DNA from: Marvania coccoides
Lineage: Eukaryota > Chlorophyta > Trebouxiophyceae > Chlorellales > Chlorellaceae
DNA: 64,000 nt
Reading direction: 5' to 3'
Assembly: GCA_963854735.1 (NCBI GenBank)
Contig: OY978103.1
Span: 310,001 to 374,000, forward strand
In this document: positions 23,360 through 34,938 of the stretch, piece after piece
Layout: the number at the start of each line of letters is the position of its first letter
Numbering within the stretch: the stretch's first letter is position 1
Notes under the pieces: model-generated
What the model saw: the letters and a program-made list of their open reading frames with translations, nothing else
What the model was told of the DNA's origin: nothing
The model's database searches: none
Position numbers and translations under genes: made by a program

Positions 23360-24683
23360 GACGCTCAAGTGTTCTAGGGGCGAGGTTGGATAACAGGTAG
23401 GCGCGGAATCAGGACGGCATGATGGCAAAAGGCCAGAGACGGCAGCTAGTAAGCGAGGGACATGGCCCAAGCTTTAAATGGCCACACGGCCCAGTCGCTA
23501 GCTGGCCAAGAAGCGCTGTATGTGTCCTTCAATATGAGTGAAAAATAAAAGGAATGCAGATTTTAAAAAAATGAAACGTTTTGTCGTTTTAGCCGGGGTG
23601 GCTGATTTTTTTCTTCATTTTTTTCGAGGAAGCTGCTCGAGTCAAAGCAGCACCTCTTACTTTCTCCATCTCCATCCCTCGCCCGCAGTGTGCTTTCTGG
23701 CTCACCATCTCAAACACCATCCCTGCTTATTGCGCTTCTAAGCCCTGAAAAAATGCCACCAAGTCGGGACCGTCAAGTCGTCGTAAACCGCCAAGCATTT
23801 ACTTCATTGATTTGCTTATGATACTCTTCGAAGGAGCCACAATTGTTCGGACACCACCATTTAAGCAAACTCGTGGGTTCCCCAGGATTTTTCCGCGGGT
23901 GCTTCTCGGGTTTAGTCAAATGTACTAATTTTTACACTATCGTATCAATAATCCTTGCTTTCCTTTACGGCACGTTGTGCAAATATAACTAAATATAGCT
24001 AACTGAGAGATATTACTGCGCGGCAAGATAAAACTACTGGGGCAGTCATTATTACAAAGAAGTGGAGAGGAATATATAGGTGGATTGAGCGGGAAGGCCT
24101 ATATCAACATATTATTAAGAAATACTTTATGCAAACAGCTTGGTTAAAGAAAGAGATGGGAAATAAGCATGGCGATAACGATAAAGAAAACGGCATTTGG
24201 GTTTGTGGGTGGCAGTGCTTCTGTTTCTTTTGAAAGAAGGAATGGAAACTGGAAACTGGAAAATGGAAACTGGAAACTGGAAAATCTCCGATTATTTTTA
24301 TTCAACCCGAAAATAATGACTGAAAAACGAGAAGAAAGGGAAAAGAATTCAAAAGTATTCATAAAAATGGGGGGGAAGGTAAAGGAATTGAAATTGAGAA
24401 GGGGAACGGGTGGGAAAATTAGAGAGAACAAACGAATGGGAACATTGGTTCACTAGTGTAAATAATACTGGAGCATACTTTTTTTTATTTAACTGAAAGT
24501 GGTGAATGATTATTAGCACGGACAAAAAGGTTCGGCAGCAAAGAAAGATTCAGCTTGAAAGAAGATGACGACGGCAACTGGAACGGCCAGCTTGGGACCC
24601 TCCATGCCGGTAGACTGGGCAATGAGACCATCGATATGGTTTCACTTTCTTTAATCACGTTTGGGGTGGTTACGTTGTTGTCT
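23360..24683. other. Intergenic, no gene seen
   Basis: AT-rich sequence with no coding signal on either strand. It includes a short direct repeat at 24240-24285 and purine-rich sequence to about 24440. Confidence 0.5.
24240..24285. repeat. Short GGAAACTGGAAAAT direct repeats
   Basis: Imperfect tandem copies of the unit GGAAACTGGAAA(AT) lie in an intergenic region. They look like a simple-sequence tract. Confidence 0.8.
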
Positions 24684-25787
24684 TCAATCGCAGTGTCGAA
24701 ACCTCTTGGCCTCTCGGTCTTCTCCTTCGCGAAAGCTACCGCGCGACGCGCTCTCGGTGGGGGGTTTCTGCGCCCCTTCCGAGCGAATGCGTGTCGACTC
24801 GGCGGCCACACGCGCGCACAGCGCACTCACCGCCGCTGCACACGCTCCGGCGGGATCTTTCCACCTCCTGTGCTGGTAAGCTGAAGCCGCGGCGGCGCCG
24901 GCGGCCCATGCCTCCACATTTTCTTTCAGCTGCGCAGCGGAGGTGGAGGAGGCGGTGTCCGACTGCTCTCCAAACAGCAGGCGGCAGGCGTTGGCCACCT
25001 GCTCGTCAGTCAGCCGCAGCCTCCATTCCACCCCCTCCAGCAGCTCCATTTGCGCCGCCACCACCGCGGCGCGCAGCCTTGTGAACGCTTCGCGCCATTT
25101 CGCGGCCATCAAGCGCGCGCGCGCCGGGTCAAACGCCGCCAAATGCCGAACGTACCGCCCCAATACCTTCGTTGCTGGGGAGCTGTGCGCGTCGCCCCAC
25201 GACTCCAGCGTCCACAGCGCGGCCAGCAGGAATTCCTCGGACGGGGCCCGCACGTCGCTGCGCAAGAACAGCTCCAGCATGCCTGCCAGGGTCCACTGAA
25301 GGTCTGACGCTGCCCGAGGCAGCTCGCCATCGCCCACCGCTGGGTGCCCTCTGACGTCGACTGCGGCCAGGGCGGAGGCCAGGAGGGAGGAGGAGCACAC
25401 TGCGCGCACGAAGGACTGCACCTTTCGCCATTTAGCGTGTGGGCAGGGGGTGCGTTGGGTGTTTTCTGTGGCCGCAGGGATGGAAGAATAGAGGAGGCAG
25501 GGGGTGGCGGGACCAGGGGCGGAGGGGGAGGGACGGGGTATGGAGGTCTCTGGGGTAGACCCGCGGGACAGCAGGCTTACGATGGTGTCTGAATCAGAGC
25601 TGCAGCAGGCTTGGGAGGCGGTGGCAGATTTGGGTGCGCCAGCCCTAAAACTGGGGCTCAAAGGGCCTGTGCCGGGCATAGGGGACATCGGGGACGGTGC
25701 AGCACAGTTCGATGGTGAGGAGGAGGGGTCTCTCAGACCGGCAAAACTCCACTGGGGCCTCCTCATCGCAACATCGAGAGAAGTCAT
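24684..25787 (-). CDS. Possible cyclin-fold protein
   Basis: This single-exon frame of 367 aa starts at ATG 25787 (MTSLDVAMRRPQWSF). The first ~110 residues are Pro/Ser-rich. Residues about 118-275 form a helical region: KWRKVQSFVRAVCSSSLLAS, then EEFLLAALWTLESWGDAHSS, KVLGRYVRHLAAFDPARARL, and AQMELLEGVEWRLRLTDEQV. The last segment strongly resembles the E..LL..L.WRL..T pattern at the end of the cyclin N-box in Pho80/PCL-like and other divergent cyclins. The C-terminal ~90 residues are Ala-rich and then basic. No other domain was seen. The cyclin call rests on pattern only; a profile search with structure prediction would decide it. Coding potential itself looks good. Confidence 0.55.
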   Translation of the reverse strand: MTSLDVAMRRPQWSFAGLRDPSSSPSNCAAPSPMSPMPGTGPLSPSFRAGAPKSATASQACCSSDSDTIVSLLSRGSTPETSIPRPSPSAPGPATPCLLYSSIPAATENTQRTPCPHAKWRKVQSFVRAVCSSSLLASALAAVDVRGHPAVGDGELPRAASDLQWTLAGMLELFLRSDVRAPSEEFLLAALWTLESWGDAHSSPATKVLGRYVRHLAAFDPARARLMAAKWREAFTRLRAAVVAAQMELLEGVEWRLRLTDEQVANACRLLFGEQSDTASSTSAAQLKENVEAWAAGAAAASAYQHRRWKDPAGACAAAVSALCARVAAESTRIRSEGAQKPPTESASRGSFREGEDREAKRFRHCD

Positions 25788-27279
25788 CAGCTGCAGCCTG
25801 CATGAAGCATGGTGGTGATCAGGAACAAGTTGATATGGGTATTAGATGGGTCCAGAGCGCCTTGAGACACTGCACGCAAAAAAACAGCGTGGCACACAGC
25901 GTAAAGATCACAACAAGACAACTCGCCTTATTACTCCTAGACGGCCGCCTATTGGTGATGAGAGCCGGTTCTAAACTACTAAAGCCTTGTATAATAATTA
26001 AGGGGAGAGATTGAGGAACCGAAAATTTTCCGTCGCGTCGAGCAGCTGGCTGTAGGGACGAGGGAGAAAATACGGAGGAAGCTGAACACTTGATCACAAA
26101 AACGAAACCGACATATCGGAACGGGGAAGCCATCAAGGCAACCCGCGCGGAGGCGTGAGCCATGTACGTATGGTTTTTTAATTGAACTTAAAAAAAAAAA
26201 GCAAGACATATATGTATACTGACACTTACTTGGCGGGAAACCACGAGTTTAACGACTACCCAAGCTGCTGAAAAGGCTTGATGAGATGCCACCGTGAACT
26301 AGGCCGACGTCATCCCAGTTACCATGCGAAAACAGAAGTGGGTGGAGGGCAGGATGTTGCGCACATGACAAATGACAAAAAAAAATCCAAAATTGGTGGC
26401 GGGCTGCCGCTCGTAACCGTCGAGACTGGTATCGTCGTATAAAATTTCAACAGTTTGAAAATAAATGTTTATATGGGGGGAAATGGGGGAAATTTTCACT
26501 TGTATTTGACATTTGTTTCTTTCTTTTGCAAATTGACACTACGTTTTCCAGCTTTGAAAAAGAATTATTCTGAAGTAAAGTAGAGAGGTCTTAAATTCTT
26601 ACAGTCTTGACATATTTATTGTTGTAGGTGGAGTGCTTGAGGTTTTATATAGTTGCCCTGGCCTTATATATATATAATTGTTCCCCCTCCCCCGTCCCAA
26701 TGCACTTGTTTTTGAGAATTTACCTGTGATCAAAAAGTGGAGAAGGTGGCGAAGGAGGTTTTACTAACGTTTACAGTAAAATACACCTGTTTCCACCCCA
26801 AAGCAGCCCGGCCAAAAAACTATGCTGCAAATCTGCCGCCCACTTTGGAGAGAAAACCCCTCCGGTGTCGACTTTGGTGCAAGAACGGGCAAGAAATTTG
26901 CCGCAAAATGCTCTGATCTAATAATACTATTATTCTGGTATTAAATCATCGCGGTATATTTCGATTTTTTCAGCTCTCTCCGTCCTTAGTTCCGCTGTTT
27001 ATTTTCATTCCCCCTTACCTTGCGTTCATATATTGACAGTATTGAAATAAAACTACCTGTCATGCAATCAGGCGAAAGGGTGCAGCATTATTGCCCGAAT
27101 TTTTGTGCAACGCGCAAACAAACCAAAGTCGTCTCGGCGCCTTTGCGAGCCCTTTTTTTAACTTGTAAGTTTACTATATATTTGTAAATATCGACAGAAA
27201 GGAGCTGGAGGCTGCTTGCCCTTTACTTACTTTAAAAACAAATTTAATTCGAGCACCCAACAAATTTCCGGATGCGCTG
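25788..27279. other. Intergenic, no gene seen
   Basis: About 1.5 kb between divergent genes, AT-rich towards TatD. No frame with protein character was found on either strand, and no tRNA-like structure was noticed. It presumably contains both promoters. Confidence 0.5.
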
Positions 27280-27402
27280 ATGCCTCCTGCGCTTCTCATT
27301 ATCACACGATTGATACGCACACATCAGAGTACCGCTGCTGCTTGCATACCACCCGTAAAATACAGCAACCCAAATCACCGCTGCCGCCGCTTCATCGTCT
27401 CA

Positions 27403-28480
27403 ATGGCCCAACAGCCACTAGAAGACAACGAATCATCATATACTACCCGATTCATCGACATTGGGGTTAATTTGCTCGACGGAATGTACCAAGGCAACTA
27501 CCACGATAAATGTTACCATGCGCCTGATCTGGATGCTGTGCTGCAGCGGGCATGGAATGCTGGGACGGACAAGATTATCATCACCGCCGGCAACCTGGAG
27601 GAGGCGAGAGCGGCGCTGGCGCTGGCCAGAACCCACGGTGAGAAGCTTTCATTTTATTGCACTTTAATTATGTATTGCAGTTTAACTACCATCCGACTTA
27701 TATACCACGTATTCGAGAATTACCACGAATTCGAATATTTGGCTATCTTGCAAATCTGCAGAGAAGCTGTTTAGCACAGTGGGAGTGCATCCCACCAGGT
27801 GCGGTGAGTTTGAGGCCCACCCTGAGGGCCCTGACGCTTACATGGCAGCCCTGCAAGAAGTTATCAGAGACGGACAGCAAGATGGCAAAATCGTGGCGGT
27901 AGGGGAGTGCGGATTAGATTACGACCGACTCTCGTTTTGCGATGCAGAGACGCAGCAAAAGTGGTTTGAAGCGCAGTTTGCATTGGCGCGTGCCTCCCAG
28001 CTGCCCATGTTTTTTCACCTCCGTGCTGCGTGCTCCGACTTTCTTGCCATCGTGCGCCGCCACCTGGATGACTTCCCAGCTAGTGTGGTGCACTCGTTTG
28101 ACGGCAGCGCGGACGAGCTGCAGGCAGTTCTGGAGTTGGAAAGATTGCACATCGGTATCAACGGATGCAGCCTGAAAACGGCGGAAAATTTGGCGGTCGC
28201 GGCAGCTGTGCCGGTGGAGCGGCTGCATTTGGAGACTGATGCCCCTTGGTGCGACATTCGAGCGACGCACGCTGGCGCTGGGTCGGTTAAAACGTCTTCG
28301 TTAATAGCGAAAGATAAGAAAAAGCACGATCCTACATTCCTGGTGAAGGGGCGGAATGAGCCGTGCAACATTCGGCAGGTGCTGGAGGTCGTGGCGGCGG
28401 CAAAGGGGGCAGAAGAAGCGCAGCTGGCGGAGCAGGTTTATGAAAACTCGGCAGCAATGTTTTTTGGAGGGAAAAGGTGA
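27403..28480 (+). CDS. TatD-family metal-dependent deoxyribonuclease
   Basis: Two exons (27403-27637, 27762-28480) encode 317 aa. TatD landmarks appear in order: FIDIGVNLLDGMY, TVGVHPTRC, VGECGLDYDR, QLPMFFHLRAA, VVHSFDG and LETDAPWCD, giving the His/Glu/His/Asp metal ligands of the amidohydrolase-like barrel. YNIRQVLE-type (here CNIRQVLE) near the C-terminus also fits. TatD enzymes are 3'-5' exonucleases in DNA repair and apoptosis-like DNA degradation. The start is uncertain: an in-frame ATG at 27280 adds 41 residues (MPPALLIITRLIRTHQ..) that are basic and Ser/Pro-rich and could be an organelle-targeting peptide. The MAQQP start at 27403 is the conservative choice. Confidence 0.9.
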
Positions 28481-28689
28481 AAATTAATTCCGGAAGGTAA
28501 CCGAATGTTGCAGTCACAATGAAAAAATTACAAAATTTTCACACGCGTTAAAAATTAATGAAAATGAAGGGTCAAAAATATGAAAACGAAATATCGTGAG
28601 CGGAAGAAAAACAACATTTTATAGAATATAATGCAGTGCAGCTGCTGGCTGGGCACCACTCATATCAAGATATCATCGCTAGTAGTAAT

Positions 28690-30595
28690 TTACTTTCCAG
28701 AGCCGCCCATGCGGAGGGCCTGCAGGATGCGGCCACCGCCGGGGACCGGGTGAGGTCCCTTGTACCTAAAAAGAAAGCAAAAGAGAGATAAGTAATTGAT
28801 ATTTCAAAATTTAAATTATCCTAATCAGAAAACTGCTGATATTCTTGCAACAAAGCGTTCGATAGTTTCTCCCCCCAATCTACTTGAATAATAACTATCC
28901 TACTCACTGTCCGAGCTGCGCCTGCGAGTTGGCCTGGGCCAGCTTGACCAGGATGGCCTGCGCGGCGTGCCACTGCTCGGAGCCCTCGGGCGCGCCTGCC
29001 CAGGTCTTGAGCGTGGACGACTGCAGGGCACGGCCGTATGAGAAGGTCAGCGACCAGGGGGCATTGGGGCAGGCGTCCTGCAGGGCCTGCAGGTTCAGAG
29101 TGGACTCCTCCTCGGACATGCCGCCAGACAAGAAGTGGATGCCTGCATTGCATTGTTCGGGTATCAAGGTGTAAACAAAAACACAAAATATTGGGTGCTA
29201 GAGAAGTATTTGAGCAAAAAGTAGGCGCTGTGGGGCGTAAAAAAAGATGTGAGAAGGCAAGACTTGCCTGGCACTGCGGCGGGGATGGAGCGCAGCATGG
29301 TGCGCACGGTGTACTCTGCCACGGTGGCGGGGGAGGCGGGGGGTGCATCAAGGCCAGGCAGGCACATGTTGGGTTTCAGCAGGATGCCCTCCAGCAGCAC
29401 GCCGTACTCGTTCAGCAGGCGCATGACGTGGCTGCACAAAGTGTTTATTACTAATATAGCTCAGTAAAGGGTTGTGATACAAACACATCGAAATTATGTA
29501 TGTGCATTGAATTTATCTCTATAGACTAAAATCCCCCCAATTTTTACCTGTTCACGCGCTCGCTCCAGTAGGCGTTCTCCTCAATGGTGTAGTTTCCGGG
29601 GCCCAGGGTCACCTCGGGCTCCACAATGGGCACCAGCCCCGCGTTCTGAGCGATCTGGGCGTACCTCGCCAGGCCGTGGGCGTTCTCCAGCACCGCCTGG
29701 GTGGAGGGTCCCCCAGCGTCGGAAAGCTTCAGCACGGCGCGCCATTTCGCAAAGCGCGCGCCCTGCTTGTAGTATGCCTCACAGCGTGCGCCCAGGTTGT
29801 CAAGACCTTGCGTGGAGGTCTCTCCATCGGTGCCGGGGAGGTTCTGCAGCCCGGTGTCGACCTTGATGCCGGGCACGATGCCCTGGGCCTTGAGCACGTC
29901 CACGAACTGCACGCCGTCGGAGCCAGACTGGAACAGCGTCTCCTCAAACATGATAGCGCCAGAGATATACTGGCCGAGGCCGGGGGCGGTGTAACTGCAA
30001 AATGCAGGGTTGAAATTTGTTCTAACTTGCAATGTAGGCAAAAAAATGGCCAAACGATTTATTTCCAAGATTTTTTTTTTTTTCAGCTGCCGAAACGTGA
30101 AATTAGCAGTATTACAAGGGGCTTACAGGAGCTGGCGCCAGGCGCGACGGTCGTCCTCGGTGTTTCCAACACCCACAGACTCCAGGCGCTTGCCGGTGGT
30201 GGCGTTGGACTCATCAGAGGCCAGGATGCCTGCAAAAGAAGAAAAAAAAGGCGGTGAGGCGAAAAAGACCCACAGGCAGCCCTTCTCGACCTTATTATGC
30301 CCGAAAATGTGCCATAGATTAACAAATAGTTAACGCACCTTTGCCACGGGTGGAAATGTACTTGGCGGTGGCCTTGAGTTCCTCTTCAAAGGGGTTGGCG
30401 AAGGCGGCACGAGCAGCCATCTGAGGGCGACGGCTGGCGGGCCTCTTTGCGGCAACAGAAGCCACGAAGGGCTTCATGGTGGCCATGGAGCCTGTTAGAG
30501 GGGCAATGTATGGGGACAGGAGTGAGCTGAAGGTTGGGGATCATGAGCGAAAAACGAGATAAGAAGTTTTATGTACCTGCGAATGAGGGTGCCAT
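28690..30595 (-). CDS. FBA: Chloroplast fructose-bisphosphate aldolase, class I
   Basis: Seven exons (30595-30577, 30491-30339, 30229-30127, 29994-29548, 29431-29268, 29142-28908, 28765-28690) encode 398 aa. A plastid transit peptide is at the N-terminus ([20 protein letters not shown] ... [10 protein letters not shown]). Class I aldolase motifs follow: [32 protein letters not shown], the Schiff-base lysine in GILLKPNM, and [10 protein letters not shown]. It cleaves or forms fructose-1,6-bisphosphate and sedoheptulose-1,7-bisphosphate in the Calvin cycle. The intron between exons 5 and 6 has a GC donor (CAG|GCAAGT); only this choice keeps phase. The first exon codes six residues plus one base. 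It is divergent from the DUF1995 gene, with 237 bp between starts. Confidence 0.95.
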
Positions 30596-30832
30596 CTCGA
30601 TGCTAGAAGTTCTTCTTAGATGGGTATAAAAAATAAAAATCAAATGGAACAGTTGCTGGCAACGACGCTTTTCGGCGTTGATCGAGAAAAGCAGCAAAAA
30701 AAATCTTGAACTTTATTCGCAATAGAAGAGCGATTTTATACACTTGAATTGAGAAGCATAAAAAGGTTGCATCTCGCTTGAATTCAGCCACCTGGCTGAT
30801 TGTTTTTATAACCAAGCTCGGGAGGACTCACG

Positions 30833-32302
30833 ATGAGGTCTTCAGCGGTTTTTCGTGGTCCGCTGGCCCATGCACAGCCCGCAGGACGCACATGGCAGGG
30901 TGCAAACCGTGTTGATCAACCGTACTGCGCGCTACAGGCAGCTGTTCAAAATCCCCGCCCCTTCCCGCTCGCCCGCCTTCACTGCCCCGCCCGCTCTCTC
31001 CTGGTCCCCACAAGCGCTGCAGCAGGTGCTGCTTCCGCCGCCTCAAACAACCTGCCCGTGACGCCCATCCAAATGACGGATCAGGCAGCAGCCTGCGCCA
31101 GCGCTGCCCTGGAAGCGGGCCAGCTGCGGCAAACTATCGAATTTCTGCTCCCGGTGAACGAAAAGGAGCGCTCCTTCACGGCCACAGAGGCCGACGATTA
31201 CCCCTGCTCGCTACAGAAGGAGTTTGACACCGTGTGCACCCTGACCACGTCGCTGCTGCGCCGCATTGTGGGAGACCCGACGGCGGAGATTACAGCTCGC
31301 AGGCTGGACGATGGAGGCGTTGAAGGGGTGAGTACGATGTGGTGAATCAAGTAACCTTTTGGCAGGACGTCTTTCATATTTGGAAATTCCCAGGACCATC
31401 CTGCCCCGCAGCCTTTGCACGGTCTCCCAAGGGCACTCCCTTTAGGGAAGATCGAAAACCAGAGTTTCATATTTCCTGGAAAGAATGCCTGCAGATTTCT
31501 TTTAATATTTGAAGATTTTATTTAGATTGGGTTTTTTGTCGTCCAGTCTAAACAATTTTTTTCTTCCTTGTGTTGATGAATTCACCAGGAACCTTGCGCT
31601 GTGCTGTTCCCCAGCGCCACCAAGAGCATCGCCGCCGTGGTCTTCCCCACCGCAGAGCGTCTCAACCAAATCAAAAGCCTCGCCAAAGAAACTTCTCGGC
31701 CGCTGCTCATCGTGAATCCGCAGTGGCGGGAGGAGGGCCAAGTGATCTCCGATTTCGGCATCGGGCCCTGGAAGAAAGCAGCCCTCGACTTTCTTGCCAC
31801 GTTCATCCCCATCTACTCCTTGAAAGAGCGGCGCATTGGGAGCCCAGGCACTGTTAATGGGGCCACTGGCACCAGGTTCACGAGCGGTGGTGTGATGCGC
31901 GTGCTGCGGCGGTGGCCAGAGGGCTATGAGGCGTACGCCATGGCGGCCGACGGCAGCAGTCAGCTTCTGCAGACCGTGGAGAAGGATCCGAGCTATAAAG
32001 AACTGGACGCCATGATTCAGGACGGACGGCAGCGGAAGATGGAGATCTTCACGATTGCGCAAAATGTGACGTACCTGTTTGCTGGGGATGACGATGAGGA
32101 GGTGGGTGAAGGAGCGAGCGGGGCAGCAGCGGAAGAAAGTGAGGAAGAAAGCGACGAGAGTGGGCTGATGACTGATGCCGACATTGATGCATTGGATGCA
32201 GCCTCCGTGCGGCGGCTGCTGGCCAAGTACGGATGCCCTGCTAGCGGCAAGCTCAGCAAGTTGAAAGAGCGACTGAAGGAGGCGGTGGCTGCTGCGCAGT
32301 AG
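30833..32302 (+). CDS. Chloroplast DUF1995-domain protein with C-terminal SAP-like motif
   Basis: Two exons (30833-31327, 31589-32302) encode 402 aa. The N-terminal ~75 residues are rich in Ala, Arg, Pro and Ser and look like a plastid transit peptide. The middle resembles the DUF1995 family of photosynthetic organisms: CAVLFPSATKSIAAVVFPTA, RPLLIVNPQWREEGQVISDF, FLATFIPIYSLKERRI and VMRVLRRWPEGYEAY. After an acidic stretch (DDDEEVGEG.. EESEEESDESG) the C-terminus reads LDAASVRRLLAKYGCPASGK, LSKLKERLKEAV, a helix-turn-helix of SAP type that usually binds nucleic acid. The function of DUF1995 proteins is not established; a role in the plastid on DNA or RNA is inferred from the SAP motif. Confidence 0.75.
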
Positions 32303-32635
32303 GAGCAGGGGTAGGTAGAAGAGAAGGAAATGCTGAAATGGTCGTTTTGTGAGCGAATGATTAATTTATTCAATTTTGTTTTTGTATATGCAATTTTAGG
32401 AGATAACGCCCTTATTGACTTGAGAACTCCTAGATCCGACCTGCCGCGGTGATGGAGCGATTTTTTTCCTGATTATGCTTACAAGGCGTGCGTGCTTTAT
32501 TTCATATAAGCGTGCTTTACGTGTATAAAGTCAACATGCAAAATAAAACGAGATCTGTATGAAATATTTATTTATCTAAACAAAATCAAATTAGTAGAAT
32601 ACTCTCTTATTCCACCTGTAAATTTTACAAACACT
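32303..32635. other. Intergenic, no gene seen
   Basis: AT-rich spacer between convergent genes, presumably carrying both 3' UTRs. Confidence 0.5.
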
Positions 32636-34451
32636 CTACGTTGCCGACGCATTTGAGCCGCCGTCCTTCTTCACCACGATCACCGGGCACCCCATGTTGT
32701 GAGCGCACCAGTCGCTCACGCTGCCCAGCCCCACCAGAGACATCAGCGCGCGCTTCATCGCCCCCATGCCGCGGCTGCCCACCACCAGAACGTCAACGTC
32801 GTTGGCTTCAGCGTAGTGCTTGATGGAGAGCCCTACATCGGAGGCGCCACCCTCTGGCTCCAGCATCTTGACGAAAACACGCTCGCTGTCCACCTGTAGG
32901 CAGAAAGCATGCGAGGAATTAAAGAATCGTCCATAAAAAAAATATGCTGAACAAGTTCAATTTTGGGGGCCGGCGCAAAGAATCAATGTTGAATATCGAT
33001 TTATAATGTGTTTGTTTATTGAGGGGCGTATATATACCTTTGCTACGGCTGCCCTTTTGGCTGCCATTTCAGCCGTGTACTCTGCAAAGTCTCTGCTGGA
33101 TTTGGAGGCCGCTTCGGTCTCCGCCTCCTCCAGGACGTGCGCAGCCACGGCGTCTTCGGCAGCGATCTGTATTGCAATCAGGAAACGGGGGAAAAAGAAG
33201 AAAGTCACACCTTTGAACGGCCATGCGTGGCAGCGTGCACAGCGCGAGAAGTAATATCCCGGGCGTGCTGCAGGGCCCCGCGCCACTCGGCATCGAAATC
33301 CCCCGCAGGCACGCTGCTGGGCTCTCCCAAGGGCACCTGCACCCCCGCTTGAAGACCCTTGTATATTTTTTTATCATTTTCAACAGGTTTTCTCGGTTTC
33401 AAGCAGGCGCTCCCTTCTACTACCGGGGAGGAAGAGGCGCAACTCACCACGTAGGGCACGGGCAGCGCCACAGACACCAGGTGCAGCTCGTCTGAGGGGC
33501 GGAGGAGGTTGTCGATGGCCCACTGCTGGGCGTACTGTGCCAGCTCAGAGTCGTCCACCGCCACCATCACCTTGTGCCGCTCCTGCGTTGATTTACCAAG
33601 ACCAAGATATGGTAATTAGCAGCGGCGGAGGGGGGATTCAAGCGCTGGTAAAAACAAATCTTGGAGACCAATAAATAAACACAGTGCTCAAATATTTAAA
33701 TTCACAGATGCATTTAAATATACCTTGGGCTCAGCTTCCAGGTGGCTTCCATGCACCACCGCCACCGGTGAGTGAAGGTGATGCAGCAGGTAAGAGCTCA
33801 CGCTGCCCAGCCCGACAATCGACATCAGCGTGCTCTTCGCAGCCGTCATCCCCCGGCTGCCCACCACCACCAGGTCTGCGTTGTCGCGCTTGGCCCATGC
33901 AACGATGCCTTCTCCGAAGCCAGAAGCGCCGCCAGCGGCAGGCAGGCAGTGCAGCTTGCATCCTGGACGCTGCAGCACCTTTTCGGCGGCGTGGTGCAGC
34001 AATGCCTTGACCCGCCGCTCCTCATCCTTCAGCTGCAGCCTATTGGGGAGAGCGCGATTTAAACTTGTTTAGAAAGAGCGTGGATTGACGAGCTTGGAAC
34101 GAAAATGTGGGTAATTTTAATTTGTTTACTGGTCTTTAATGTGCTTACTGGTATTGCGCGGTCAGGGCTGCAACGGCACCAGCGGTGGCCAGCGGGGCGG
34201 CGGGGGCCATGCCCGCCGTGATGAGGGTCATTGCAGCGACGAGGTGGACCTCGTCATCTTCGCGGACTACTGTGTTGAGGGCCCACTTTGCGGCGCCAAG
34301 CGCGCACTCGCTGCGAAAAAAAGCAGGGACAACATTAATTAGAGACAACAAAGCTCAGCAAGCTTATTGGATTAATGCGTTGCGTGCTATTCAGCGAATT
34401 CAAAAAATAAACTGACCTGTCATCGATTGAAAGGACTATTTTGCGAACCAT
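32636..34451 (-). CDS. Double universal stress protein (two USP domains)
   Basis: Seven exons (34451-34417, 34310-34149, 34039-33724, 33582-33448, 33357-33211, 33166-33038, 32893-32636) encode 393 aa, all in phase. Domain 1 (about residues 1-165) starts MVRKIVLSIDDSECALGAA and has the nucleotide-binding signature DLVVVGSRGMTAAKSTLMSI then VGLGSVSSYLL (G-x2-G-x9-G-S). Domain 2 starts HKVMVAVDDSELAQYAQQWA and ends DVLVVGSRGMGAMKRALMSL, VGLGSVSDWCA. Both have the ATP-binding pattern. Domain 2 carries an insertion, DAEWRGALQHARDITSRAV plus an Ala/Glu helix (EEAETEAASKSSRDFAEYTA), longer than in domain 1. USPs respond to osmotic, oxidative or energy stress. The protein is probably soluble; no targeting signal was seen. 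Confidence 0.88.
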
Positions 34452-34938
34452 TCAGATTTCGGGCTCGATTGAAATCAAAAAAAAATATGGAGGTTCCTTT
34501 CGGGTTCGGTAATTCGCAGGATTGATGATATCTTCAATTTTAGATAATTTGAAAAGCATATAAACAATCTTAGATGCCGAATAGACGAAAATTTTCGAAG
34601 ACCTGCCAGCTCACCATGCGTTGACTTTGGTGCTGACGAGGAGGAGGAGATGAGGAAGTAGAAAAAAAAGATAATCACAGCCTCACAAGCAGTCCCTGTG
34701 CACTCCCTCTAAGCTTTCTCCTGCAGGAGTGCCCTCCTGTCTTCGTTTCTTAGCCAAACAGCCAACAAAAAGTAACGCTCCCGTATGAGGGGCCCGCCAG
34801 CAAACTTCGCTGCACTCTGGCCGAATTCGTTGCCTTTACAAACATCGACAACCAAGACTATGCATCATCAAACAATAACTAGCACCCGTCTCTACTCCCC
34901 TGGACTATCATCCAACAAACAAATAATTTATCATGAAA
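34452..34938. other. Intergenic, no gene seen
   Basis: A spacer between two minus-strand genes that probably holds the USP promoter and the 3' UTR of the TXNDC9 gene. Confidence 0.5.

Noticed and set aside
24240..24285. CRISPR-like array
   Set aside because: The units are about 12-14 bp with no unique spacers, in a nuclear eukaryotic context.
24144..24456. Short frames over the GGAAACTGG repeats
   Set aside because: Translations are low-complexity Phe/Ser/Pro or Lys/Glu/Gly sequences produced by the simple repeat.
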